Virus record (IMG/VR): IMGVR_UViG_3300020428_001187
Span: 1-64,000 of that record
DNA: 64,000 nt
Origin: a virus
Reading direction: 5' to 3' (one strand)
Of the stretch, positions 25,666 to 33,782 are shown piece after piece. The notes under the pieces are model-generated. The model saw only the letters and a list, made by a program, of their open reading frames with translations. It was not told the DNA's origin and ran no database searches. Positions within the stretch are counted from its first letter, which is position 1. Each line of letters begins with the position of its first letter. The position numbers and the translations under genes are program-made.

Positions 25666-26757
25666 TTAGCTACCATCTCCTTGTGCGGCTTTAATATACT
25701 TGCCGAAACGTTCATGGAACTCATCAAAGCACTCAACTTCATCTGGATCGATTGGAAGTTGATATTGTGTAAGAGCTAATTTGATACCCATGACAACCAA
25801 TTCGGTATCAAAATTGTCCATCGCAAAACGTAAAAAGTTATTAACTTTGTCGTCAAACTTTTTATCGCTCTTATCACTAGCTTCTTTCAACTCATAACAC
25901 AATGAAACAGTCAAGGAATACATGGCACTGATTTCTTTAGTTTCCATTGTTTTTACCTTACCAGCAAGTACTTCGCTAGGGTTAGGTAATTGAGCTGACA
26001 CTTTTCTGTGTGCCATAAACTTAACGGCTAGTCCTTCGCCGACTGAACCACTAACAAGATCTGTTGTGGTTGTTTCATCGTCATCGTCTTCCAATAAATC
26101 GGAAACAAATGACCACGAACGAGGTGTAGCAAAAGAACGACTTGGACTCTTAGGATCAAAGTCATATAAGTCCTTCTTGCTAAATGACAAGTAACCTACT
26201 ACATCTTGGTGTACATCATTTTGTACTGCCCAAGCAAACCAGTCATCAAAGTCCACTTTAATTTCTAAGTGAACAAATCTGTTTGCCAATGGACTTGGCA
26301 TCCTGTAAGTTACACCTTTATCTGCTTCTCTGTTACCAGCGGCAACAATCAAAACATTATCAGGTAATTTATAAGTACCAACCCTTCTATTAAGAATAAG
26401 TTGATATGCCGCGGCTTGTACTGCCGGAGCGGCTGAATTCATTTCGTCTAAGAATAAAATAATATGCTTATGCTTCTTAGCCAATTTTTCATCTGGCAAT
26501 TCAACAGGCGGTGCCCATTTCATTGTATTATCGTTTGCCGCATAATAAGGGATACCCTTAATGTCTGTTGGATCCCATAATGACAATCTAATGTCAATTA
26601 CTAATGCTGACATATCTGAACCAATTTGTCCAACGATGTCTGATTTACCAATACCTGGAGGTCCCCAAATAAAAATTGGTCTTTGTTTTTTGAATGCCCT
26701 AATAATGCTCTTCTTTGCACCATTTGGACTAACTTGTCTAACTGCGATGTTTTCCAC
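25666..26757 (-). CDS. MoxR-type AAA+ ATPase
   Basis: The 363 residues have Walker A FIWGPPGIGKSD (about 29-40) and Walker B IILFLDEMNSA (about 99-109), then IVAAGNREAD (sensor 1) and MPSPLANRFVHLE with an arginine finger. This is the MoxR/CbbQ branch of AAA+ proteins, which remodel partner proteins together with a VWA-domain protein. That partner follows directly after a terminator and promoter, so the two are regulated separately. It has its own promoter at 26818-26846 and is followed by a strong hairpin. Confidence 0.85.
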   Translation of the reverse strand: MENIAVRQVSPNGAKKSIIRAFKKQRPIFIWGPPGIGKSDIVGQIGSDMSALVIDIRLSLWDPTDIKGIPYYAANDNTMKWAPPVELPDEKLAKKHKHIILFLDEMNSAAPAVQAAAYQLILNRRVGTYKLPDNVLIVAAGNREADKGVTYRMPSPLANRFVHLEIKVDFDDWFAWAVQNDVHQDVVGYLSFSKKDLYDFDPKSPSRSFATPRSWSFVSDLLEDDDDETTTTDLVSGSVGEGLAVKFMAHRKVSAQLPNPSEVLAGKVKTMETKEISAMYSLTVSLCYELKEASDKSDKKFDDKVNNFLRFAMDNFDTELVVMGIKLALTQYQLPIDPDEVECFDEFHERFGKYIKAAQGDGS

Positions 26758-26817
26758 TTTGTACTCCTTTGTTACGTTTTGTTTTCAGTGCCATACTTAA
26801 TTTCTAAGTATGTATAT

Positions 26818-26846
26818 ATAATAACACCTATTACTCAAAAGGTCAA
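26818..26846 (-). promoter_or_regulatory. Sigma-70-type promoter (TTGACC-17-TATTAT)
   Basis: TTGACC (26841-26846) and TATTAT (26818-26823) are 17 bp apart on the - strand, each with one mismatch to consensus. It drives the AAA+ ATPase gene (ATG 26757). The 130 bp between genes holds nothing else that I can recognise apart from AT-rich sequence. Confidence 0.7.
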
Positions 26847-26887
26847 CCAGAAAATGCAATTTTTTTAAGAAAAATTATGTAGTAAAA

Positions 26888-27283
26888 TCAAGGGTTTACC
26901 AATTCATCTGTCCGTTTTAGAGCTTTGTTCAAGCCATATTTTCGGACATCACCACTGAAAAGATGCAGTTCGAGTGCTTTCTTTTCTTCCGTTACTGTGA
27001 TTCCACGATTGGTTAGGTAGTATGGACAGTCAATAAACTTGTCCAAAAATATAATAACTTGGGTAGTTATTTTAAAGTCTGCTGGAAATGGAACTTCATA
27101 CGTAGCTAGTTCTATCTTTTCCATTAAGAAAAGCATACCTTCTTCTGTTAGTCTAAGACCACCAGTTTCTTTACCTCTAGTATTCTGCCACCACTTAGGC
27201 ATATACTCTGCCATAGAGCTATCGCTTATTGCAATATCGGCCTGTTTCAAGAATACCTTGGTATAGGTTTCTTTCCAGTTCAT
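26888..27283 (-). CDS. Conserved phage protein, unknown
   Basis: The 131 residues begin MNWKETYTKVFLKQADIAI and contain GLRLTEEGMLFLMEKIELA and ITTQVIIFLDKFIDCPYYLT, suggesting a compact alpha/beta fold. Its ATG overlaps the preceding TAA (TAATG). I recall similar proteins in marine T4-like phages without known function. The gene lies in a group of small, probably early or middle genes leading to RNase H. Confidence 0.65.
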   Translation of the reverse strand: MNWKETYTKVFLKQADIAISDSSMAEYMPKWWQNTRGKETGGLRLTEEGMLFLMEKIELATYEVPFPADFKITTQVIIFLDKFIDCPYYLTNRGITVTEEKKALELHLFSGDVRKYGLNKALKRTDELVNP

Positions 27284-27573
27284 TACTCTTCCTTAACTGT
27301 TTCGCCGGAAGTTAACTTAACAACTGTAAAGTCTTCGCTTGTAAAAAGGTCGTTTAATTTTTTAGCTAAATTGTGTGCATGGCCTGGATTAGAGAAAGAT
27401 ACCTTTTTGTATTTAGGTCCAGGGTAGTTTGTTAGTGTGTTAGAACTTTTCAAATTAAAAGGCTTATCTTTGTGAAAGACGGCCCATATAGCTTCAGCCT
27501 CCAAGACCTGCTCGGACTTGTAAGTTTTTCTATTGATATTTTCTAAAACAACTGTTGGTTTAGGTCTGCTCAT
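27283..27573 (-). CDS. Conserved marine T4-like phage protein, unknown
   Basis: The 96 residues contain YKSEQVLEAEAIWAVFHKD, TLTNYPGPKYKKVSFSNPGH and AHNLAKKLNDLF, blocks that I recall being conserved among marine T4-like phages. No enzymatic motif. A GATAAATA octamer lies 20 nt upstream with GAGG before the ATG. Confidence 0.65.
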   Translation of the reverse strand: MSRPKPTVVLENINRKTYKSEQVLEAEAIWAVFHKDKPFNLKSSNTLTNYPGPKYKKVSFSNPGHAHNLAKKLNDLFTSEDFTVVKLTSGETVKEE

Positions 27574-27592
27574 TTGTTATCCTCTATACATA

Positions 27593-27600
27593 TATTTATC
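27593..27600 (-). promoter_or_regulatory. Late-type promoter octamer GATAAATA
   Basis: One mismatch (first position) to TATAAATA on the - strand. It lies 19 nt before ATG 27573, with GAGG between. Confidence 0.4.
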
Positions 27601-27639
27601 TCAAAGAGATAGTAATATACGTAGTTTATAGGATAACTG

Positions 27640-27882
27640 CTACCACTGTTGACCGCCGTCTGCGGTAACGTTAATGACTTCTTCTGTTTTATTTTGTTGA
27701 TCTACTAGCTTCTCTAAATCACCATGCAATCTAGACATTACTTCGCCTAGTGTAAATGCAAGTATCTTAGATTCTTGTAGTGTAAGTCTGATCTCAGGTT
27801 GCTTACTAGCATCAGCAACTTTTACTCTATCAATGAACTGTTGAAGTGGTATAGGGTTTAAAGGTTTAACCTCTGTTGACAT
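27640..27882 (-). CDS. Small helical phage protein, unknown
   Basis: The 80 residues contain IPLQQFIDRVKVADASKQPE and LTLQESKILAFTLGEVMSRL, both strongly helical, followed by a polar tail. CAGGAG stands 7 nt before the ATG, and the start overlaps the previous gene by 17 bp. No family is recognised beyond marine phage homologues that I recall. Confidence 0.6.
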   Translation of the reverse strand: MSTEVKPLNPIPLQQFIDRVKVADASKQPEIRLTLQESKILAFTLGEVMSRLHGDLEKLVDQQNKTEEVINVTADGGQQW

Positions 27883-28348
27883 TACTTAACTCCTGACGCA
27901 TTTCTAATTCAGTCTTAAATGGTCCTTTATGTTGATACTTCTCTAGTGTAACTAGCTTCGGACAAAAACTTTTTACCCAACCCTTTTCAAAACTAATGCA
28001 AAAATAACCTGCACAGTATAGGCTCTTGGATTTTTTACTTTTTGTAAACAATGCAAATTTACGTTTTAAATCAAACATAGCATTGTAAGGCGTAGTTGAT
28101 GTAGGTAGTTTGTATATCTCTTTACTTACATCTTGTTTATCTGATATTGTACCTTTTGTCCATAGTATCTCACCAAGTGTCTTTTCTACTTGGTTCTTAT
28201 TATCATAGAAGTATGAACCAGTGTCGCAACTATACATATATCTATTGTCATTATCTTTGGATAACGTGCCAACTTTATTCTTACTGTCAGCATCCTCGAT
28301 GATCCAAAATTTATTTTTTAAAATTTCTTTTGCTTTTAAACTTGTCAT
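27866..28348 (-). CDS. Conserved phage protein, unknown
   Basis: The 160 residues contain FWIIEDADSKNKVGTLSK, then IYKLPTSTTPYNAMFDLKRK and SKSLYCAGYFCISFEKGW. The middle block is one that I recall in marine T4-like phages. The start overlaps the RNase H stop (ATGA), so the two are co-translated. A role in replication is suggested only by this coupling. Confidence 0.6.
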   Translation of the reverse strand: MTSLKAKEILKNKFWIIEDADSKNKVGTLSKDNDNRYMYSCDTGSYFYDNKNQVEKTLGEILWTKGTISDKQDVSKEIYKLPTSTTPYNAMFDLKRKFALFTKSKKSKSLYCAGYFCISFEKGWVKSFCPKLVTLEKYQHKGPFKTELEMRQELSNVNRG

Positions 28349-29331
28349 AATACAGGATACCTCGCTTGTAATGGCTCAGCATAAGCCTGAGCATTATCAG
28401 TTATTCTTTGCATATCATATAATGCACAGAATTTCATTAGACGCAACCCAACTTGCTTTATGTTCTTAGGTTGTGCATTTTCTTTAATTGTTGTCATAAT
28501 CTTTTCTTTTACATTTTCAGGTTGTGCAGAAAGATCACATAGCATTACATTTCTATTATAGTCATCTAATACTCTGTGTTCCTTACCATCATGATCAACC
28601 CAACGTTGTAACATCAAGTTATTCCAAGCATAGCCTTTGTTGCTTTTATCTGCAAATGCCTCTTGTAAGCCTACTTTGTTCTTTGTGCCTTTTACTCTAA
28701 CGCCAGGGTAAGCACTAAACACGTTATCACTAGTGTCACCTCGCATACATTTTTCAAACAATAACCACTCAGGGTTAGGTGCAGGCTTCTCTTGTTTAGT
28801 CTTGTTATCAATTACACGTTTACCCTTATCATCAAAGTAACCTTCATGTGTAATAGTTGTATTGCTAACACCATTGTATTGTGCAACCTTAGGACTAATC
28901 AATTGTGCAAAGTCACCATCTGTACTGATAATAACGTGTTCATCATCAGGGTGTGCTTGTACCCAACCTGCAATCAAATCATCTGCTTCAAGTTCATCAT
29001 GTTGTAGAACTGTACAGTTTGTTTTTTCTGTAATAAAATTCTTAAAATTATCAAACGTTTCCCAGAACGTTTTTTCTTCTTGTTGTTGTGCTTCTGTTAG
29101 TGCATCACGTGATTCTTGTCTATTACGTTTGTATGGAGCATAAACATCTTTACGCCAACTTCTACCTTCCATACAAAATACAATATGATCAGCATCGAAA
29201 TCATTCCATGCCTTTTTCAAACTATTAAAAGTAATATGAAATGCCATACCTACCTTTATATCCAATTCGCCTCGTACTACATGGCGAGCTCTAAAGAAAG
29301 TATTAGCAGTATCTACCAAAACATATTTCAT
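28345..29331 (-). CDS. rnh: 5'-3' exonuclease / RNase H (FEN family)
   Basis: The 328 residues have the metal-binding acidic residues of flap nucleases: YVLVDTANTFFRAR (N-terminal Asp), DELEADDLIAGW (about 110-121), ISTDGDFAQLI (about 134-144) and RGDTSDNV (about 205-212). T4 RNase H of about 305 residues removes RNA primers from Okazaki fragments. A perfect sigma-70-type promoter is 35 bp upstream, which fits early expression. The protein probably works with the polymerase and clamp encoded at 42-47 kb. Confidence 0.88.
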   Translation of the reverse strand: MKYVLVDTANTFFRARHVVRGELDIKVGMAFHITFNSLKKAWNDFDADHIVFCMEGRSWRKDVYAPYKRNRQESRDALTEAQQQEEKTFWETFDNFKNFITEKTNCTVLQHDELEADDLIAGWVQAHPDDEHVIISTDGDFAQLISPKVAQYNGVSNTTITHEGYFDDKGKRVIDNKTKQEKPAPNPEWLLFEKCMRGDTSDNVFSAYPGVRVKGTKNKVGLQEAFADKSNKGYAWNNLMLQRWVDHDGKEHRVLDDYNRNVMLCDLSAQPENVKEKIMTTIKENAQPKNIKQVGLRLMKFCALYDMQRITDNAQAYAEPLQARYPVL

Positions 29332-29365
29332 AACATTAACCTATTTAATTTACTATTATGTTTAA

Positions 29366-29394
29366 ATTATAGCACAAAATTAGCACGTTGTCAA
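29366..29394 (-). promoter_or_regulatory. Consensus sigma-70 promoter (TTGACA-17-TATAAT)
   Basis: TTGACA (29389-29394) and TATAAT (29366-29371) on the - strand with a 17 bp spacer, a perfect consensus match. It sits 34 bp before the RNase H start and overlaps the stop of the upstream gene. Confidence 0.85.
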
Positions 29395-29774
29395 CTAACT
29401 TCTGTCTTACCGTCTTTTCGTTTATTGATCTTTATATGACCAGCTTCTCTTTTAGGATCCAAACCTTGTTCTTCCAAAATGTTTCTTGCAATAGTTTTGA
29501 ACCATGCATCAACAATCTGCTCATTTGTTTCCCCAGAATAACCTGCATCAAGTAGTTGTTCAATAAATTCGTTATTCCAATCAAGCTCAAAGAACCCATT
29601 CTTAATGTCTTTTTCATTAACATGAGTATTCAAAACTGCAACCCAAGGTTTTTTGTCTTTTGTTGCTTGTTTCTTTTCTTCTTGTAAAAGACGCAGTCTT
29701 TTCTCTTCAGATGTTTCTGCAACCTTTTCTTTCTTAACGAACTTATCTTTAACTTTGTTTATAAAGTCTTTCAT
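29391..29774 (-). CDS. Charged phage protein, unknown
   Basis: The 127 residues begin MKDFINKVKDKFVKKEKV, a lysine- and glutamate-rich, probably coiled N-terminal half. A more ordered part follows (DIKNGFFELDWNNEFIEQLL). ATG 29774 is chosen over an upstream in-frame start because it overlaps the preceding stop (ATGA) and has AAAAGGA upstream. No known motif. Confidence 0.6.
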   Translation of the reverse strand: MKDFINKVKDKFVKKEKVAETSEEKRLRLLQEEKKQATKDKKPWVAVLNTHVNEKDIKNGFFELDWNNEFIEQLLDAGYSGETNEQIVDAWFKTIARNILEEQGLDPKREAGHIKINKRKDGKTEVS

Positions 29775-30112
29775 AAGTTTTTTCCTTTTATTGTCCAATC
29801 CGTGCCATAACTAATAATACAATAGCTCTCATAACCAGGATGGTACTCTATTATTGTATATGATTTTGTCGTTGGACTGACGTATATTGACAGCGGCAAA
29901 TATGCCGGAATACCTGACAATCCAGTTCCATCACGTACAGTTGTTATTTGGATTGACTCAAATAGTTTGATTTCTCCTCTATTTGCCAACCCTTGTTTCA
30001 TTTCAGATTCGGTAACACAAACGATTGGTTTGTCTTGCCATTCGCCTGCATTCGCATCTGTGTAAACTGCTACCGCAGTAAATAAAATTAGTATTGCTAT
30101 TAATAATCTCAT
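29771..30112 (-). CDS. Small exported protein, unknown
   Basis: The 113 residues open with a clear signal peptide (RLLIAILILFTAVAVYTDANA, cleavage after ANA) preceded by AAGGAGG. The mature part of about 90 residues has two cysteines (IVCVTE and ESYCIIS), which could form a disulfide in the periplasm. No family is recognised. Possible superinfection or envelope role; this is inference. Confidence 0.65.
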   Translation of the reverse strand: MRLLIAILILFTAVAVYTDANAGEWQDKPIVCVTESEMKQGLANRGEIKLFESIQITTVRDGTGLSGIPAYLPLSIYVSPTTKSYTIIEYHPGYESYCIISYGTDWTIKGKNL

Positions 30113-30122
30113 AATGGCCTCC

Positions 30123-31019
30123 TTAAGTGCCTATTGCATTTCCGAATAGATAAACGTGTACTCTTGCCGCCACATTATATCCTCGTTGAAAAGCCAGTTT
30201 AGCAACGTCTCCGGCTGTTGCAGTTTGCTCTTCTTCTCTGGCTCCTACAGGCATAACCCATACAGGCCAATCTACACCTTCTGCTCTAAATTTTTCTATA
30301 GCAGAATCCATTTCGTCCCATTGTCTTTGCTCAGAGCCTACAACAAATTTTAATTGTCCTGCTTTAGAAACTTGTCTGTATTCTCCAACTACTTCTGGAA
30401 TAATTGCTTTTTTAGATTCTTCACCTGATACTGTAAACAGTTTAGGACTACAACTAAAGAATACTTCTTGATCAATTCCTGTAGCCCATTCTTTAAAAGG
30501 CTCTTTTAACTTTTGTGTACCGTTAGTTTCAAAAGTCATCGACTCGGGTAAATTACCTTGTTTTAATAATTCTTCATATATACCAACACTTGCTAACTGT
30601 CCTGTAACCATCAAAGGCTCACCACCAGTGAAACATAAGTGTTGTCTTTGTTTACTCATAGGGTGTAAGAACTTACCTTCTGGGTTCGACTCTGTCTTTA
30701 GTATATCAACAATCTTATTTGCTAACACACTAGGAACTTCCTGTCCCATTAGATGTTTATATTTCTTTGCCCAAGTATAAGAACTATCACAACCTTTTTC
30801 CCACACAGGCAAGTCTTCAACTCTTTTTACCTGACTAACGTCATAATCCAAAAACGGCAAATCGTATGTTTCTGGATTTGTAGGATCTATCTGTCCAAAG
30901 CCACTACATTGTAGATTGCATAGAAAGAAACGTATCCAAGCAGTAGGCACACCTGTATAGTGTCCTTCACCTTGTATGGAATGAAATATCTCACTGTAAT
31001 ATACTTTTTTCTCTGCCAT
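30123..31019 (-). CDS. queE: 7-carboxy-7-deazaguanine synthase
   Basis: QueE is a radical SAM enzyme that contracts carboxytetrahydropterin to 7-carboxy-7-deazaguanine, the third step to preQ0. The 298 residues begin with SEIFHSIQGEGHYTGVPTAW, as in QueE, then WIRFFLCNLQCSG and FTGGEPL. The CxxxCxxC motif is split: Cys34 and Cys38 are followed by a 38-residue insertion before Cys77 (GCDSSYTW). The C-terminal block RVHVYLFGN is also QueE-like. FolE and a QueD-like protein are encoded 1-9 kb away, and a DpdA-like transglycosylase at 41 kb, so the product is probably used for DNA modification. Confidence 0.88.
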   Translation of the reverse strand: MAEKKVYYSEIFHSIQGEGHYTGVPTAWIRFFLCNLQCSGFGQIDPTNPETYDLPFLDYDVSQVKRVEDLPVWEKGCDSSYTWAKKYKHLMGQEVPSVLANKIVDILKTESNPEGKFLHPMSKQRQHLCFTGGEPLMVTGQLASVGIYEELLKQGNLPESMTFETNGTQKLKEPFKEWATGIDQEVFFSCSPKLFTVSGEESKKAIIPEVVGEYRQVSKAGQLKFVVGSEQRQWDEMDSAIEKFRAEGVDWPVWVMPVGAREEEQTATAGDVAKLAFQRGYNVAARVHVYLFGNAIGT

Positions 31020-31021
31020 AT

Positions 31022-31207
31022 TTAATCACTTATTTTACAAAGGGGTTCATCAAAATAACTATCGTTATAGTCACCGTTACTATGAAACTGTCTTACAGTA
31101 CTTTCTTTTACAAGCATACCGTTCTTCTTACGATACGTAATGAACTCTTGTTTCACAACGCCTACAGTATCACGTTCTACGTGAGCTTTCATTGGACCAT
31201 CCTCCAT
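31022..31207 (-). CDS. Small conserved phage protein, unknown
   Basis: Up to 61 residues with VVKQEFITYRKKNGMLVKES as the recognisable core. ATG 31207 overlaps the upstream stop (TAATG). A second in-frame ATG at 31192 has GGAGG 8 nt upstream and may be the real start, giving 56 residues. It lies directly before queE. Confidence 0.6.
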   Translation of the reverse strand: MEDGPMKAHVERDTVGVVKQEFITYRKKNGMLVKESTVRQFHSNGDYNDSYFDEPLCKISD

Positions 31208-31455
31208 TATACAATCTCCTCTATGATTCCTAAAACTTCTGCTAAGAACAGAACTGCTCCTGCTCCCATTAACATAAAACCGGAATCAGCAATAAAAATA
31301 TCTGAATATTCATTTGCTGACCACAGTATATACCCTGCCCAAACTAAAAGTCCACTTGCTACAAATCTGAAAACACTTTTTACTAGACTTATTGCAAAGT
31401 GATTGTCGCCTGGATCTTTACTTGCGGGGATAATAATCTTTTCTGGTATTGGCAT
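31207..31455 (-). CDS. Small membrane protein, two transmembrane segments
   Basis: The 82 residues have hydrophobic stretches at SVFRFVASGLLVWAGYILW and GFMLMGAGAVLFLAEVLGII. ATG 31455 is preferred to ATG 31470 because AGGAG is 6 nt before it. It belongs to a run of three small membrane proteins between folE and queE. Function unknown. Confidence 0.65.
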   Translation of the reverse strand: MPIPEKIIIPASKDPGDNHFAISLVKSVFRFVASGLLVWAGYILWSANEYSDIFIADSGFMLMGAGAVLFLAEVLGIIEEIV

Positions 31456-31456
31456 C

Positions 31457-31567
31457 TTATACTCCTGCATGATTGGCCGCTAGTATTAAACCAAATGCAA
31501 ATACTAATCCAACCCATATTGTTGGTAGGTTATCTAATATAACCCATTTAAAACTTTTCTTATTCAT
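31457..31567 (-). CDS. Small membrane peptide (36 residues)
   Basis: The ORF runs from ATG 31567 to TAA 31457-31459. After a basic start (MNKKSFKW) it has one strong transmembrane stretch, TIWVGLVFAFGLILAA. GGTGG precedes the start, and it overlaps the upstream gene by 8 bp and lies 1 bp before the next start at 31455, so a tightly packed gene is likely. It is too short for most gene callers. Confidence 0.55.
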   Translation of the reverse strand: MNKKSFKWVILDNLPTIWVGLVFAFGLILAANHAGV

Positions 31568-31943
31568 GCTCACCACCTGGATCACCTTTAGGCAAGTTTA
31601 CTTTATAAGGATTACCATTTTTATCTCTCATAATAACATGACCTCTGCCTCTACCATATGAGTGATATCCTTTAACAAAGTTAAAGGCGTTTGGATTACT
31701 TTCAGCAACCTTAAATGTTGCAACAGTAATAACCACTCCTCCGATAAACATGATATGAGCAATAGCACTAATACCAAATGCCCATACACTATCTACAATT
31801 AAAATTGCAAAAATACTTGACCACATAAATGCTAACACCTGCATCATCATATGACGCACTTGTAAGTCTGGAATATGTCTTAATGGATTAATCTTATGAT
31901 CCATAATACCATTCCAACCTGATACAATCCATTCCTTAATCAC
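31560..31943 (-). CDS. Membrane protein with two transmembrane segments
   Basis: The 127 residues begin at GTG 31943, chosen because CAGGAG lies 7 nt upstream, while the longer in-frame start at 32018 is deep inside folE. After IKEWIVSGWNGIMDH, transmembrane stretches are FMWSSIFAILIVDSVWAFGI and AHIMFIGGVVITVATF, followed by a polar Gly-rich tail. Similar proteins occur in marine T4-like phages, as far as I recall. Function unknown. Confidence 0.65.
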   Translation of the reverse strand: MIKEWIVSGWNGIMDHKINPLRHIPDLQVRHMMMQVLAFMWSSIFAILIVDSVWAFGISAIAHIMFIGGVVITVATFKVAESNPNAFNFVKGYHSYGRGRGHVIMRDKNGNPYKVNLPKGDPGGEHE

Positions 31944-32622
31944 GTGCAAACTCCTGTTGTAATTTGATGTTATCCATAAACTCTTTTTTAGTACCCATGT
32001 CTTTTTCAAATGCACCACGTAAGACTGTAGTTTGTGTTAAACTACTTCTTGCCATAATACCTCTGTTCTCACAACAACCATGTGTTGCTTGAATGTAAAC
32101 ACCTACGTTAGGACTGTTAGTTGCTTGTTGAATCTCATTAGCAATAACATTATTAAGTTCTTCTTGTAGTGTTCCACGTCTTGCACACCATTGGGCAATA
32201 CGTGTGTACTTAGAAAGTCCTATAAGTGTTTCCGCGGCAATAATACCAATGTATGCAACACCACTCACTGGTTGGTGATGATGTGAACACATACTTTTAA
32301 TTTCGCTTCTTACAACAAGCATACCTTTATAGCCATCTTCAATATGATTAGGAAATGCAGTTGCATTAGGCATTGGGTTATAACGACCTGACATTAGTTC
32401 ATTGATGTACATCTTTGCTAGACGTTTACCAGTGTCCATACTGTTAGGATCATTAAAACGATCTATAACCAAGCTATCAAGCACTTCTTCAAACTTTGGT
32501 GTAAGTTCTTCGATAAGTGCTTCTTTGTCACCTGGTTGTAGATGCTTAGATATGTTGTCACCAGCCCAGTATCTATCTCCTGAGTCTTGTAACTTCTGTA
32601 TTATTTCTTCACTTTTCTTCAA
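31936..32622 (-). CDS. folE: GTP cyclohydrolase I
   Basis: FolE opens GTP to dihydroneopterin triphosphate, the first step of the preQ0/queuosine route. The 228 residues carry the zinc and catalytic motifs CSHHHQPVSG and HGCCENRG, plus IGLSKYTRI and AQWCARR. The start is TTG 32622 after CGGAGAAG. The typical length of about 220 residues is kept. A perfect sigma-70 spacing promoter is just upstream, so it is expressed early together with the small membrane genes and queE downstream. Confidence 0.9.
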   Translation of the reverse strand: MKKSEEIIQKLQDSGDRYWAGDNISKHLQPGDKEALIEELTPKFEEVLDSLVIDRFNDPNSMDTGKRLAKMYINELMSGRYNPMPNATAFPNHIEDGYKGMLVVRSEIKSMCSHHHQPVSGVAYIGIIAAETLIGLSKYTRIAQWCARRGTLQEELNNVIANEIQQATNSPNVGVYIQATHGCCENRGIMARSSLTQTTVLRGAFEKDMGTKKEFMDNIKLQQEFARD

Positions 32623-32667
32623 TTCTCTTCTCCGATGTTAAGGCAGTGGATTGCCTGTACTCTAAAT

Positions 32668-32696
32668 AGTATACACTTATTTAGGTTTTTTGTCAA
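32668..32696 (-). promoter_or_regulatory. Sigma-70-type promoter (TTGACA-17-TATACT)
   Basis: TTGACA (32691-32696) and TATACT (32668-32673) on the - strand are 17 bp apart, with one mismatch in the -10. It is 45 bp before the folE start, in the only gap of this region. Confidence 0.8.
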
Positions 32697-32698
32697 GT

Positions 32699-32908
32699 TT
32701 ATTCTGGAAAATATCTGTTCAATACTTCCAATTCATCCATGTACTGAGCGATGACAGCCAATTCTTTTTCGACTGCTTCTAATACGTCCGGATGCTCACC
32801 AATACCAACACTATTATCTAAGTAAACATTAACATTCATTTTATGTTTGTCAATGTGCCCTTGTGCATGGCTCTTAAGTGCTTTGATCATTTCTGTTCTA
32901 TTAGACAT
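32699..32908 (-). CDS. Small conserved marine phage protein, unknown
   Basis: The 69 residues begin MSNRTEMIKALKSHAQGHID, a start that I recall from several marine T4-like phages, and the rest is helical (HPDVLEAVEKELAVIAQYMD). ATG 32908 has AAAGGAAAT upstream, so the longer start at 32923 is not used. Function unknown. Confidence 0.65.
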   Translation of the reverse strand: MSNRTEMIKALKSHAQGHIDKHKMNVNVYLDNSVGIGEHPDVLEAVEKELAVIAQYMDELEVLNRYFPE

Positions 32909-33782
32909 TTGATTTCCTTTCAAATTGTTGTGGCAGATATTCTAAAGCAATCGTCTTATGCACATCTTCTCCAAAATGTTCTCCGTCGATTGTTTCTTTA
33001 GTTAGGTCTACCTTTTTCTCACGTAGAAACCATTCTTCTACATGATTCGTTGCGACTTGGATGTAGTCAAAGTTATAAAAAGAATTTCTTAACTTTGGAA
33101 TAAGCATTTCATCTGGTATCCAAGTCCATTTGTTTAAGCCGAATAATTTAAGTTCAGCCCCATTACTTCTACATAACTCCTGTAGTATATACATCTCCTT
33201 AAACCATTCTCGTTGTGCTTTAAGTGACATAATTTCCATCCAAGTTTTTACTTTCATATAAGGTTCAGCTCTTAGGTCTGGTTTACCCATCATAAACCTT
33301 GGATCGAATTTTACTTCGAAATGTAATCTATCTTGATAATCCTGCGGATAGCATTGTAAAGGAATATCAAATACATTTCTCTTTTCGTTGTGTAATCTTT
33401 TTAACCAACAATCGATGTTGCCTTTTGTTGTCTCTTTTTCGTATAGTTCGTCTAATGGAATCATATTTTCATAATCAGGTGGATCCATCATACTTAATCT
33501 AAAACGATTCCAGTATGTGTTCTGTACTATTACTTCATCAATATCATCATATTGCTTAAACAAGAAACTTAACCATTCGCTATATTCCCACCAACCATTA
33601 CTACTGTTGGCAAATATAACTCCGTCTTTGTTTGCATTGTTTGTATAAAACTCTGCCCAGTTGTTGTCATTCCACTTGCCACTGAAAGGCCAAGTGTTAA
33701 TATCCAATACTGCATCTTCAGGCATACCATTAACATGATATCCGCAAGTATGACTACAACCTAATGCGGCTACTCGTCCCAT
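32901..33782 (-). CDS. SGNH/GDSL-hydrolase-like protein
   Basis: The 293 residues start VAALGCSHTCGYH, resembling block I (GxSxT) of SGNH hydrolases with the nucleophile serine, and end with DGEHFGEDVHKTIA, resembling block V (DxxH). A central ANSSNGWWEYSEW could give the block II or III Asn/Gly. SGNH enzymes are esterases or acetylhydrolases, often of glycans. It overlaps both neighbours. Possible role in modifying surface or virion glycans. Confidence 0.6.
   Translation of the reverse strand: MGRVAALGCSHTCGYHVNGMPEDAVLDINTWPFSGKWNDNNWAEFYTNNANKDGVIFANSSNGWWEYSEWLSFLFKQYDDIDEVIVQNTYWNRFRLSMMDPPDYENMIPLDELYEKETTKGNIDCWLKRLHNEKRNVFDIPLQCYPQDYQDRLHFEVKFDPRFMMGKPDLRAEPYMKVKTWMEIMSLKAQREWFKEMYILQELCRSNGAELKLFGLNKWTWIPDEMLIPKLRNSFYNFDYIQVATNHVEEWFLREKKVDLTKETIDGEHFGEDVHKTIALEYLPQQFERKSNV

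Noticed and set aside
26846-26888. AT-rich palindrome AATTTTT...AAAAAATT near the end of the 26888 gene
   Set aside because: A/T-only stem with no G-C pairs; it is expected by chance in this composition.
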